Positions 22,600-32,086 of a DNA stretch of 32,086 nt are shown here, in pieces. Position 1 is the stretch's first letter; each line of letters opens with the position of its first letter. Origin of the DNA: Pezizomycotina sp. ARF18 (taxonomy: Eukaryota > Ascomycota). The stretch spans positions 73,740 to 105,825 of the forward strand of contig AZLU01000142.1 of NCBI GenBank assembly GCA_002224055.1. The letters run 5' to 3'. The position numbers were made by a program, and so were the translations under genes. The notes under the pieces were generated by a model. It worked only from the letters and a program-made list of their open reading frames with translations, was not told the origin of the DNA and made no database searches.

Positions 22600-23500
22600 T
22601 TTGGCGAATTAATGAAAGGTAGCAGTATCTATTGTAATTACTGTTTGTATTATACGACTTATCTGGATACTTATCACATCAAGACCTGAATAATTTTGCC
22701 ACTATTCCGATTCCAAAATTTATTTCGATCCTGCGGAACATAAATTATACATATACATCAAGATTACAGAATCTCGGCGCAAATGTATTATCGTCTTTCC
22801 GCCGCACTGAATCTCCTGGAAATTGGCGCGCCGGAAAAACACTGAAACTGACTAACAAGGCGATCAGTTGATGACAAGATGTGAAGTGTCTTATTTTCCA
22901 GGCATTGAGGACTGGGTCAAACGGAGCACACGCTAAAATTTTGGAAAACTAGTACTCTGGCAAGCATACCGCTTCTGATGAGGCCAAGCATATATGGCGA
23001 TGAATATTGCCTGGGAGGAATAGGTATCATGTTATAGCTAACATGATGCTAGAGCATTGAGGTCGTAGATTCAAGTGTTTCGGGCGATGGCGGGCGAAGT
23101 TTGTCCCATACCCATCCAGTATCTTTTTTTCCCGGCCGCACACTCTTTGTTTTGGGTGGGAACGAAGTAGGATCAAAGATGTGTGTGACAAAAGAGGACA
23201 GATATTTGTGTAGTTAAAATGGATGTCTGTTATTGTTTACTTGACTGCGTGCACGCGTACGTACGTTATTCAAGAAGAGCCATTGCAGAATTTCTCACTA
23301 TCATTGTAACGAGCGCCATACAAGCAATGTTCAGAAGATGAGGAATCCGAGGATACTTGTGAGAGCAATCTTTTTGTCATTTAGTTTTCGCTGCCAAGTA
23401 AGGTTGACGACAGCTGCTTCTTGAATAGTACTCTCAAACCGACATTCTCTCTACCCCACAATATAGGGCAAGCCAGCAATTTATATTGCGGAGGAAATTT
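22600..23500. other. Spacer, nothing recognisable
   Basis: No coding chain was found. A near-perfect hairpin lies at 23026-23047. If the frame at 22313-22570 is a terminal exon, its upstream exon(s) would be expected here. Confidence 0.4.
23026..23047. repeat. Perfect 9-bp inverted repeat with 4-base loop
   Basis: ATCATGTTA, loop TAGC, TAACATGAT. It is not followed by a T run and lies far from any mapped gene end, so no terminator or RNA role is assigned. Confidence 0.7.
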
Positions 23501-23559
23501 TCTTTCTATTAATAATACGTAAATACTAATAAAAGTGAATTAAACTAGACTAGGGTTAA

Positions 23560-24221
23560 ACGTGGTCTTGAATTGAAAAACAAAACACATAAAAGTTAGC
23601 TATAATTATATATTAGCTTGTACAATGAATAGTATTTTGTAAACAAGTTATATATATATATAAACTTAGTAGCTACTTAGCTATATTACTTTAATACCTA
23701 GTAGATATTTGGTAGGTATAAGGTAACTACAGCCTACGTAGTATTATAAGTACGCGTTGAGCTGTTTATGTTTGCTTTTGTGTGGCTTTGACTATATATA
23801 TTGCTGTCTGTTTTGAAAATCTTGGGTGATTGTGCCTTATAAGGCCATGCGCGCACGACCCGAAAGGTTTCCCACATCACCACTTTATATTTTCCTCAAG
23901 CGAAAAAGAAAAAAACCGTTTTATTCACCAAATAACCGCCTACTTCTCTTCTAGAAAGAGACGAGTTTATAATATAAGGACTCCCCTCCTATCTTCCTCT
24001 ACTTATTTCTATTACCTTCTCTCTTCTCTATTTCTTTATTCCCGCTACCTATTCTCTTTTTAAGAAATAAAAAAAGAGAAAGCACTATAATAATATCATT
24101 TATACTAAAACTTATTACTAAGAAGTAGTTAATAAATATTTAGATTACTAGACTATTAAACCATACGTGCTATTTATCCCCTTTTTCTCGTTTTATAATT
24201 CGTACTAGTATACGAACGAGA

Positions 24222-24256
<35 letters not shown>

Positions 24257-24620
24257 AATAAGCGTTAAGAATATTTTTATTAAAATTATATTATTATTAA
24301 AATTTATATTTTATCTATTAGTAAGTATTTTTCTTAGCTAATAAAAATTTTAATTCCTTAACTTTCTTTATTATAAATTTTATTTAATAAAGAAAAAGAG
24401 TAAAATATATATATATATAATAATAAGTAGAAGTAAATTTTAATCAATCTCTAATCAATTTAAAATATTACTTAAAAAATAATAACTTTTAAATCGAAAT
24501 CTTTAAATTTATATCGAGAAATAAGACTAGAATAATAAGAAATATAATTACCGTATTATCCGCCTTAAAGTAAGTTCTTAATCATTAATACCCACAAAAA
24601 AAAAAAAAAAAAAAAAAAAA
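23560..24620. other. Very A/T-rich block
   Basis: About 1 kb that is visibly far richer in A/T than its surroundings and dense in TA steps. It includes (TA)n runs and a TTA microsatellite at 24222-24255. No coding frame survives. Such blocks in ascomycetes are often repeats mutated by repeat-induced point mutation, but no parent element can be recognised. It ends in a 27-base A run just before the DSBA-like gene. Confidence 0.6.
24222..24255 (+). repeat. (ATT)n microsatellite
   Basis: About eleven perfect ATT units inside the A/T-rich block. Confidence 0.95.
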
Positions 24621-24622
24621 AA
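24596..24622 (+). repeat. poly-A run (27 A)
   Basis: Pure A tract ending 54 bases upstream of the ATG at 24677. It may be part of the promoter, since poly(dA:dT) tracts exclude nucleosomes, but this is inference. Confidence 0.85.
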
Positions 24623-24676
24623 CCAAAAGCGGGGGAATGAAGGAACAAAGTCGCAGCATAAGTTCTAACAAAGACA

Positions 24677-26853
24677 ATGAAGGCCAAGGGGAAAAAATAC
24701 AACCTTCGATTGCTTTTGGAATCGCTTTTAAACCGGGAGAATATTGCATCGAAACCGGCAGCTGTTGGTTCTACGAAAACGGCGCGGACCTCTCAAAATG
24801 AACCGCTCCCCGTCATCGAATTCTACTACGACATCAGTTGCCCATTCGCATACATTGCTAGCACACGGTATGCTTCCTGACCCAAGAAATCCAGATTCAT
24901 TTTATGGCAAATAGCTGAAGCTAACCTCACAATATGAGTTTAGCATTGAAGCGCTTGCGAGCCGATGCAGACCGAGATTGTCTGGAAACCCGTCCTCCTC
25001 GGTGCCATATACGAGCAGACTAAGGCACCACAGGGCAAAGCGGGAAGTGCAAGCGATGTATTCAACCAACCAAAGCTGCACTCGTCAAGAAGCAGATGAC
25101 TATGACTTTGAAGAGCATAAAGTCGAGCTCAACTGGCCCGAAAGGCATCCTCAGAAGACTACGGCAGGTGAGTTCAAGGTTGACAATTGGAAAATCAAAG
25201 CTGAGGTTCTTGAAATCGGCTAGAGAGACGTTAAACTAATGGAATATTGTCAACAGCCTCCGATTGATCTACTGCACCCCAAACACACACCGCCCCGCTC
25301 TAACGCACGCTCTCTTCAAGGCGTATTGGGTCGAGAACAAGAATGTCACTGACATTGCCTACTTATCTCTTTGGCACAGTCTCTGGATATTCCGCATGCG
25401 TCCGAGCTGACCGAGGCCATGCTAAGCGCGCAGGAGCTGCAGGACCTCCTGCGAACCGCGACGGCGGAGGCCGTAACCCGCGCGCACCCGGCGTTCCGTA
25501 CTTTTATCTTCCCAGGAGCGGGTCGGTAAGGACGGACGGAAGGGGAAGGGTTACTGGGGTCAGGACAGGATGGGTTTCGTTGAGGCTAGCCTTGTGGCAC
25601 AAGGAAAAGGAATACAGTACGACGAGATTCCGAATCTCCGGCATCTTCCCGCGCTGCGCTTGGACAGCGACGGAAAGCGCAAAGAAATCACCGGTGCGGA
25701 TGGAGTTTTGGTATGACTTTAGCAGCCCGTGGGCGTTTTTGGGCACAACACAACTGGAGCGGGTTGAAAGGGAAGCTTCGGCAGCTGGCGTTGAGCTGGA
25801 GATAATAAGGAAGCCAATCCTCGTTGGCGCTCTTTTCAAAATGTTTGTGCTCTTGTCACCGTAAAGCAGACCATGGCCTTTTTTTTCCTTTCCAAAGTAT
25901 CGAGTTTTTTTCTGCTAACACGACTACTACGCAGGATCGGAGCCCCTAATATTCCCTTACTCGATATTTCAGAACAAAGACGCAAGTATCAAGAGCAGGA
26001 TCAGCAGGATTGGATTCAGCATTGGAACAGCGTGCTCGAGCAGGCAAACCTGCTAGAAAAAGCCATTACAATGAAATTCCCTACAGAGTTCCAATACGCA
26101 CCCCTCTGTCTCTCAGATGCTCCATTGTGGAACCAAGGTTTTCAAAGCGCTTTGTGAGTACTTGTATCAGACTTCTACCATTTTAAAAGCCTTTCTCTCA
26201 ACCATTTGTTGTCCCCGTAGTGAGAGCTCAACCATTTCAAATTAGATCAATTACACGCTAATACACTATGTATCTGCTTAAAGATCAAGCCGCATGGGTA
26301 GACGATATCCCGATTTCAAAGGAAGAAATCTTGCAGGAAGTCCTCACGAAGGCTGGTTCGACGCCAAAAAATTGTCGCTGAAGCAAATAAACAGGATCAA
26401 AGACATTCTTAGGAAAAACACGGACGAAGCCAAGGAGCTAGGGCTATGGTGTCCCGGGTTATAGAGTCCTGCGAAAGTGAGTGTAATTTGAACAGAAAGC
26501 TTTTTCTATCTAGCGGCTCCCTATTCTGATAATTGAGACTAATACTTCATTCTATTGATCTTAGGCAAAATGACGAATGGGCATGCAAAGGTGGATTTAC
26601 GTGGGACAAGATATGATCAATGTCGTTCAAGATAAGGTATGGATGCATCCAATCGCCCTCACCAATATCTACGTATCACAACCATTCTATTTAACTTGGT
26701 TCCCGGTGCTAACGTCCTGTAAATAAACCAATATAGATTAATGGCTGGGACGAAGAATCCGGCGCGACGGCAGCCGAAGTCAGCAGTGATCACCTCTCGA
26801 GGTCATTTAAAGCGGTAGCCAATGTTGACCCTATCGCATCCAGCAAGCTTTAA
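24677..26853 (+). CDS. Tandem DSBA-like / GST-kappa-type protein, frame-broken
   Basis: Two thioredoxin-fold domains of the DSBA-like family (2-hydroxychromene-2-carboxylate isomerase / GST kappa type) in one chain. These enzymes are glutathione-linked; the substrate here is unknown. Seven exons fit: 24677-24867, 24944-25167, 25257-25842, 25935-26153, 26221-26476, 26565-26636 and 26737-26853. Domain 1 starts with VIEFYYDISCPFAYIAS and goes on with EIVWKPVLLGAIYEQTKAPQ, GKAGSASDVFNQPK, RHPQKTTA, ALTHALFKAYWVENKNVTD, the cis-Pro loop APGVPYFYLP and KGYWGQDRMGFVEASL. Domain 2 starts with MEFWYDFSSPWAFLGTTQLE and goes on with EIIRKPILVGALFKMIGAPN, AAWVDDIPISKEEILQEVL, GVPGYRVLRK and WACKGGFTW, then INVVQDKINGWDEESGA to TAA 26851-26853. 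The splice joins restore family residues (STR|IEAL, KM|IGAPN, VLR|KQND). About ten small frame breaks and an in-frame TAA near 26260 occur; all motifs remain in order. The gene converges with the gene at 30025. Confidence 0.88.
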
Positions 26854-28074
26854 AAGGGAAATTATTATTCTTATATATAACATGCATGTGTGAAAACACA
26901 ACACTATTGATCCCGTTGCATTACACAAGTCCGGTTTCTTTCTTGGTTGAGGGGAGATAATAATTAAGAAGCAACTCTGTATTACACCGTCCTTAACACG
27001 GATGTTTTTTTTTTTATATTGATCACCACTTGTATTTCTCATCACGTAACCCAGGTGTTCACTTTTTTTGCGTTATAAATACGCCATGTCTTACCGTTGC
27101 ATCCGGGATGACCGAGCAATATGGTTTCTATTAAAAGAATTTTAGTAGCTCCCTGTAAATAATCCATAGAATAATATCAGATCAAAAAAAAGAAAAGGAC
27201 TTTTCTTGCGTATACATCCTTGACTACCTGTACACATACGTACGCTTGTGTTCTGGACGATATATGGATCCTCATATGACTTGCATCGCGTAGCTTAGCT
27301 GCACACCTGTTTTTGGTTCAAGAAAAAAAAAAACTACCCCGTGCGGCCAACCTATCCAGTTATTCTCACGACAGTGCGCGGCGAATCCTTCCTGAGCTAA
27401 GTGAAAGCGCTTAAGGCGTTAGTTGTCTTACAATGTATCGCAGATGATGAGATATTACGCTGGAATACATGCCGTTACCCTGCATGACTGGCTTATCAGC
27501 TTTCTCCTCTTAACAGACATGCATATATCCATACTGCCGAGTATATATTAATAGAGTACATTTTTTCAGTTCCAGTCAAATGCAAAATACAGAAGACTTT
27601 TGCCATTGGTGATTGCTCACACGCTTAGTTCTAACTTGAATGTAAGTACGTAATGGTATTTTGCACAATATTATTATTCTTAAGTAGTCCTCAGCATCGG
27701 TATATATATATTATTAATGAATAACTTTTCTGTGTTCTTCGAAGCGCCCGACGCACCATGTGTCATGCACGTAGTGCAGTAGTGATCTTTTTTTCTCGCG
27801 ATTGTTTGGTTTGCTGTCGGGTCTTTTAAGGGATCGATCGATACATTTCCCCGTGGCGCCGGTGGCTTGAATATTTTCTATATCTATGTACTTATATTAT
27901 AAGTAACTCTTCGTATTGTTCTGGTATCTTTTGTGTACTTGGCACCTAGCAATGTTTTCATATCCTCTGCTTCCACTCCCGACTTTTTTTTTTCTCTTCA
28001 CGATGAATATTCTTCTTATATACTGTATAAGTTGTGATCATGGAAATTGAAGCAACGCCTCAACGCCTGCATTG

Positions 28075-28102
28075 AAAAAAAAAAAAAAAAAAAAAAAAAA
28101 AA
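28075..28102 (+). repeat. poly-A run (28 A)
   Basis: Pure A homopolymer between the convergent genes. Confidence 0.9.
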
Positions 28103-29137
28103 CTGTAAGCCATTAGAAGCATGCATCCTTACTCTTGCTCCAATGACGTCGAACTTGAAATAGACCTTATTTTCAGCTTCCCATGAAACCGGCGACCAAC
28201 GTTTACTGCACTAGACGGCGGAAAATGGAGAAAAGAAAGAAAAAGAAGAGACAACGGTTGATTACCTCTTAAGCACCTTCGTAGAGCCTCCTCCTCTTCG
28301 TCCTCTGGGCTAGGCGAGATACGTCCTCGACATTACCGCAACGTTTTCGTATGTTTCGAAAGGGTGCCCGAGGATGCCTACCTCCACGGATGTCCTCCTT
28401 TTCCGAGTGAAACGTCCGCTTAAAAAATGATTCAAAATCTTATTTTAAACTGAAAGTTATGGTATTTTCAAAAAATTCAAGGACGGTAAAAGAAAGAAAA
28501 GAGAGGAAAATCGGTTGGTGGTAAAAGTTTCACATCTCCCGTTATATTCACACATATTTACACAAAAGATTATATAGATTTTTATTGGTATTTATAGTAG
28601 CACAAACGGAGTACTTCTATAATATAATAATTTACTTATAATAATGAATCATCTTATTATTAGTGCTTATGGATCCAAAAGTGGTCTGGGAACTAAATGC
28701 CAATGGTGCCATGGAAGCATGAAACGAAGTAGCACATACATTTCCCACCTTTCACCGGGTTATCAGTATCTCTTCTTTGTTTTGGATTGAACCTTTAATT
28801 TGACGAGAAAGCTCCATGTTTTGGAATTCGATGTCCCAATAATAGTACTACTGCTAAAGCGAAATTTTTTTTTAAAAAAAAAGTGATATCGAAAGAAAAG
28901 GAAAAGGAGACATTTTTGACATATCAAGATATAACAAAATCAAACAAGATCCAGACACCTAAGGAAAGGAGGTGGCAAAAACCGGTTGAGGAGACTATTT
29001 ACATAACGTCCGAATAGGTGAAGTACCACAGGGAACAACAAAGCATATTTCATCCTTCGTTTCGGCTTCGTATGGCCTATTTGTATGTCGGTTTTGTGAT
29101 GGCGAGGATGTATGCTGTTGAAAAAGGAAATATATAT

Positions 29138-29176
29138 GGAGAGAAAAGGAGAGAAAAGGAGAGAAAAGGAGAGAAG
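29138..29176 (+). repeat. Tandem decanucleotide GGAGAGAAAA
   Basis: Nearly four perfect head-to-tail copies of a 10-base purine unit. Confidence 0.9.
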
Positions 29177-30024
29177 AACAAGTAGAAAAAAGGGAAAAGA
29201 ATGTCATAATAACACACTTGACAAAATGGAGAAAAAAGAAAAAAAAGAGAAGAATTTGAGAGAGTGACGAGTCCAATTCTGATCTAAGACGTAGCGTATT
29301 CGTTTAGAGTGTAAAAGAAGGCGTAAATATATTGTTCTTGATAGATGCCTCAGAATAACCGAATCGTCAAAGCCAGAACAGCTTCAGACTTGGAAGCCTA
29401 GAAGAGAATAAAGAAATCGGCTTGAAGGAAAGGAAGAAGAGAAAAATCAATAAAAAGAAAAAATAAAAGAGAACGTGATGATACGAACTAGATGATCAAT
29501 GGGAAACGCGTACACCTGTTTAAATTTCATGTCACTACGCGAACAAACATAATAGATCTCTCTATTATAGAGAACTGATGATCGTTCCAACAAGGAATGA
29601 TTCATATCCCGTGTTAAAACCAAAAGGCCAACGGACTATAGGAAATACAATAGAAAAGAAAAACACCGTAAAGAAAAGAGATATATACTGATTGAAGGAA
29701 AGGAAATTGAACACAAGAAAATAAACGACTCCTTTCGGAGGTTAAAAAAAGACCTTTTGGAGACGATCCGAGATTATCGCACCAGATAACCTGTTAGACG
29801 TTCACCTCAATCCATGTAATGAATCATATCCGTAAAACTTTTTTTGGGAATATTGATTTATATTTTGAACTTTTTTTCTCTACCTCAGAATAATATAAAA
29901 TGTCTGAAATGTGATGCTGTTAGAAGAAAATAATGAAGTAGCTTGCTGATTCCTACGCATGAGTGACGAGATAGAAGAACGGGGTGAGAAAAGCATCGGT
30001 GATATTCGGAAATGGTTTGAGCGT

Positions 30025-32086
30025 TCACGATTTCGTTCGCCAAAAGTTGAAAAATTTGCCCCACTTCTTGTCCTTCTTGTCTCTACCGCTATCCGTACCG
30101 GTCGTAGACATGCTACCTCTGCTCCTGGGATAACTCCAGGTACTGTGACGGCAGAGGCGTTTCCATTGAAATGGGGGTAGAAGCCAAGGACGGCCGCACT
30201 ACTAGAATGAGTGATCCTGGGATGTCGTCTACGGAAATACTAAGTCTCATCTCAGGACCAGGTTCTCCGAGTAGTACCGGGTCTTCATATATCGAAGGAA
30301 CAGAAACCAGCGTCGACCTATCATCATCTGGAACTAGCGATGGGGCTCGAGGAGGAATAAGGAACTCAGAATGCTGAGGAGTTGGCGGCGATGGCGCAGT
30401 TGTCGGAGTCGACGCAGACATGGTACCGGTGCTTGGCGTGACGAGGGGAGTAGAATCAGCGAGGTTGTTACCTTGCGAACAGCTGTGGTCGGAAACAGTA
30501 GAGTACGCCCACTGGGTGATGGAAGAAAGATGGAACGGGAATGGGGCTCGTTTCGTGGTCTCTGGCTCCAGTTCGACTGGCGGGCTCGGTAGTGGTGACG
30601 CCGGCGGTGACGATAAAAACTGTGGAGTTAGCGTCGCAACACTCTCTTCCAGTCCCATACTTAGAGAATCTTGAACTGCGGGTTCTTCGTTGTCGTTGAC
30701 TTCAACTACGAGACTCATTCTTTTCTTTGTTCCTTTCCTTGCAAAGGCAACGCCGTCAAGAACGTCCAAGTCATCACATTCCATTCGATCCTGAGATGAA
30801 TCCTGGGAAACCTCTGAGTCCGTAGAAGGGCGAACCTCAGCATCTTCCATCTCTGCCTCACTATCTTCGAATACATCGCCCATACCGTCCTCCTCGATTT
30901 CATCCTCCGCGAGAGAAAACAGTTGCATTTCAGGCATACTCTCCGCCCTTCGATGAAAAGGCGCCCAACCTGCTGCAGAGTGCATTCGAAGCTTCGCTGC
31001 GCTGAATCCAACCGGGATATTTGGTGACGTCGGAGTGTTGAATGGGCCAAGGGCGGCGTCAAGGTCGATGATCGGGTAATCGTAATTGCCCGAGGCTCTC
31101 TCATCTTCATCATCGTCGGAATCGTAGTCGCCAAGATCAATTTGTCCTTCATAATCCATCTCGTCGTCTTCGTATGATGGGCGCGCGTTATCGTCAGTGG
31201 TGTTTGTGGGCATTAGAACGTAGCTTCCTCCGTTCATAAGCCTCTGTATCTCGCTCCTTTGCATCAATGGAGGTGTCGGGCTCCTTCGTGGCGTAGCCCG
31301 CAGTCCTCGCTTTCGATGGTGCCGACCCAGCAGAATACTACCGGCCCAGCCTTCATACTGGACTTGTGCTTCCTAGCGTCAGGATGAACATCAAAAGTAC
31401 CTTTGAAACTACCAGAACCGGACTTTGAATGTTTCGAAGCATTCTTCTTCTTCTTGGACGCCTTAGACACTGGCTTCGAAGGAGACAACGGAGGGAAAAT
31501 CCACGAGCTCTTCATTGCGGAATGCAGAATAGTACTTGCGTCAGCAGAGCTGGGTCTACGGTTGAGTTCTTTAGGCCGATGAACTTTCACGCGGGAAGAG
31601 GAAGACGCCGCATCCGACGCAGAAGCCCGTCTCTTATCGGGAGAGCCAAACTCGGACGGTGTGAAACTAGCCATACTGCTGATACTACCTCCCGTTGAAC
31701 CGGCACGGATAGTGGTCATAGTGCTGCAGGTTCCAGCAGACGCCGGGCGTGGGATGATTTCCGGTGCATCGTTGAAAGTGACACGACTTCTACGAGGGAT
31801 GTCGTCCGAGAGGCTCCCGGAGAATTCGGAAAGACCTGACAGAATAGGGCTAGAAGGGAGCGAAGCAGGGGTGGGTGGTGATACAGGGATTGAGCCCGCT
31901 GCCGAATGGGGTCGCGACTGGATGTTGTCGATATCCATCGCATCCCGGGGAGAACTCTGATCTAGCGATGGGCTAGTTGGAGCGCTTCCACGACCAGACC
32001 GGCCGTTATTAGCCTGATTCAGCATGACGCTCAACACGTCCCCGGAACTCATGGCCGCACTTCTTCTATGAGCATGGCCCCTCCTC
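30025..32086 (-). CDS. Fungal Ser/Pro/acidic low-complexity protein, 5' partial, frame-broken
   Basis: Large intrinsically disordered protein of a conserved Pezizomycotina family, annotated in Aspergillus, as far as I remember, as 'cell wall proline rich protein'; its function is not established. The frame is open to the right edge (…GHAHRRSAAM before the Met at 32052), so the true start lies outside. Parts in order: SRVTFNDAPEIIPRPASAG, a KASKKKKNASKHSKSG basic stretch, GTFDVHPDARKHKSSMKAGP, WVGTIESEDCGLRHEG, SPTPPLMQRSEIQRLMN, SYEDDEMDYEGQIDLGDYDS, SAAKLRMHSAAGWAPFHRRA with ESMPEMQLF, an acidic region, a Pro/Ser/Thr region, and RAPSLVPDDDRSTLVSVPSI leading to MRLSISVDDIP. The reading then changes frame twice to end in a basic tail, KKDKKWGKFFNFWRTKS, at TGA 30025-30027. 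Breaks are near 31281, 30217 and 30125. Without them the protein would have more than 680 residues. No introns are evident in the visible part. Confidence 0.8.

Larger units (their letters stand above)
26854..30024. other. Spacer between two convergent genes
   Basis: Both flanking genes point into this 3.2 kb, so it holds two 3' UTRs and no expected promoter. It contains an A run at 28075-28102, a decanucleotide tandem repeat at 29138-29176, TA-rich patches and purine-rich stretches at 29.1-29.5 kb. No supported gene was seen; the 93-codon minus frame at 28995-29276 is driven by the purine repeats. Confidence 0.5.

Noticed and set aside
23048-23090. tRNA-like string (GAGCATTGAGGTCGTAGATTC)
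   Set aside because: No acceptor stem or anticodon arm can be folded around it. No other tRNA or rRNA was seen in the window.
1-32086. CRISPR arrays, bacterial operons, phage or plasmid features
   Set aside because: Spliced eukaryotic genes throughout; the repeats are microsatellites and homopolymers without spacer structure.

Overview
This window looks like nuclear DNA of a filamentous ascomycete (Pezizomycotina; class not certain). The genes have short introns with GTAAGT/GTATG-like donors, CTAAC-type branch points and YAG acceptors. They encode typical fungal proteins, and they sit in long A+T-rich spacers full of homopolymer A/T runs of 15-30 bases. Only five genes are well supported in 32 kb, so this is a gene-poor stretch.

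Layout. 1-3900: non-coding A/T-rich sequence. 3901-5981 (-): a Gln/Asn/Ser-rich protein I do not recognise. 6000-18890: about 13 kb with no recognisable gene, containing purine/pyrimidine tracts and a possible, heavily decayed copia-like retroelement (15.6-17.2 kb). 18896-19865 (-): V-ATPase proteolipid subunit c in four exons. 21230-21828 (+): Snu13/15.5K RNA-binding protein in three exons, divergent from the V-ATPase gene. 22313-22570 (-): an unrecognised open frame that may be a terminal exon. 23500-24620: a very A/T-rich block. 24677-26853 (+): a seven-exon protein with two DSBA-like/GST-kappa (HCCA-isomerase type) domains. 30025-window end (-): a large fungal low-complexity protein whose 5' end lies outside the window. 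The last two genes converge.

The most important property of the window is that every conserved gene is broken by one- or two-base frame shifts, while the amino-acid signatures on both sides of each break stay intact and in order. The V-ATPase c gene has about six such breaks and Snu13 has two, and both are normally essential single genes. Short homopolymers lie at or beside several of the breaks. The simplest reading is uncorrected indel errors in a long-read assembly, not five independent pseudogenes. Automatic annotation of this window would therefore miss or truncate all of its genes.

The genes do not form a functional cluster. They are housekeeping genes (proton pumping, spliceosome/snoRNP assembly), one redox or isomerase-type enzyme and two low-complexity fungal proteins. 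I found no convincing new system. The items most worth a second look are the unknown Q-rich gene, the unknown open frame at 22.3-22.6 kb and the tandem DSBA-like enzyme.
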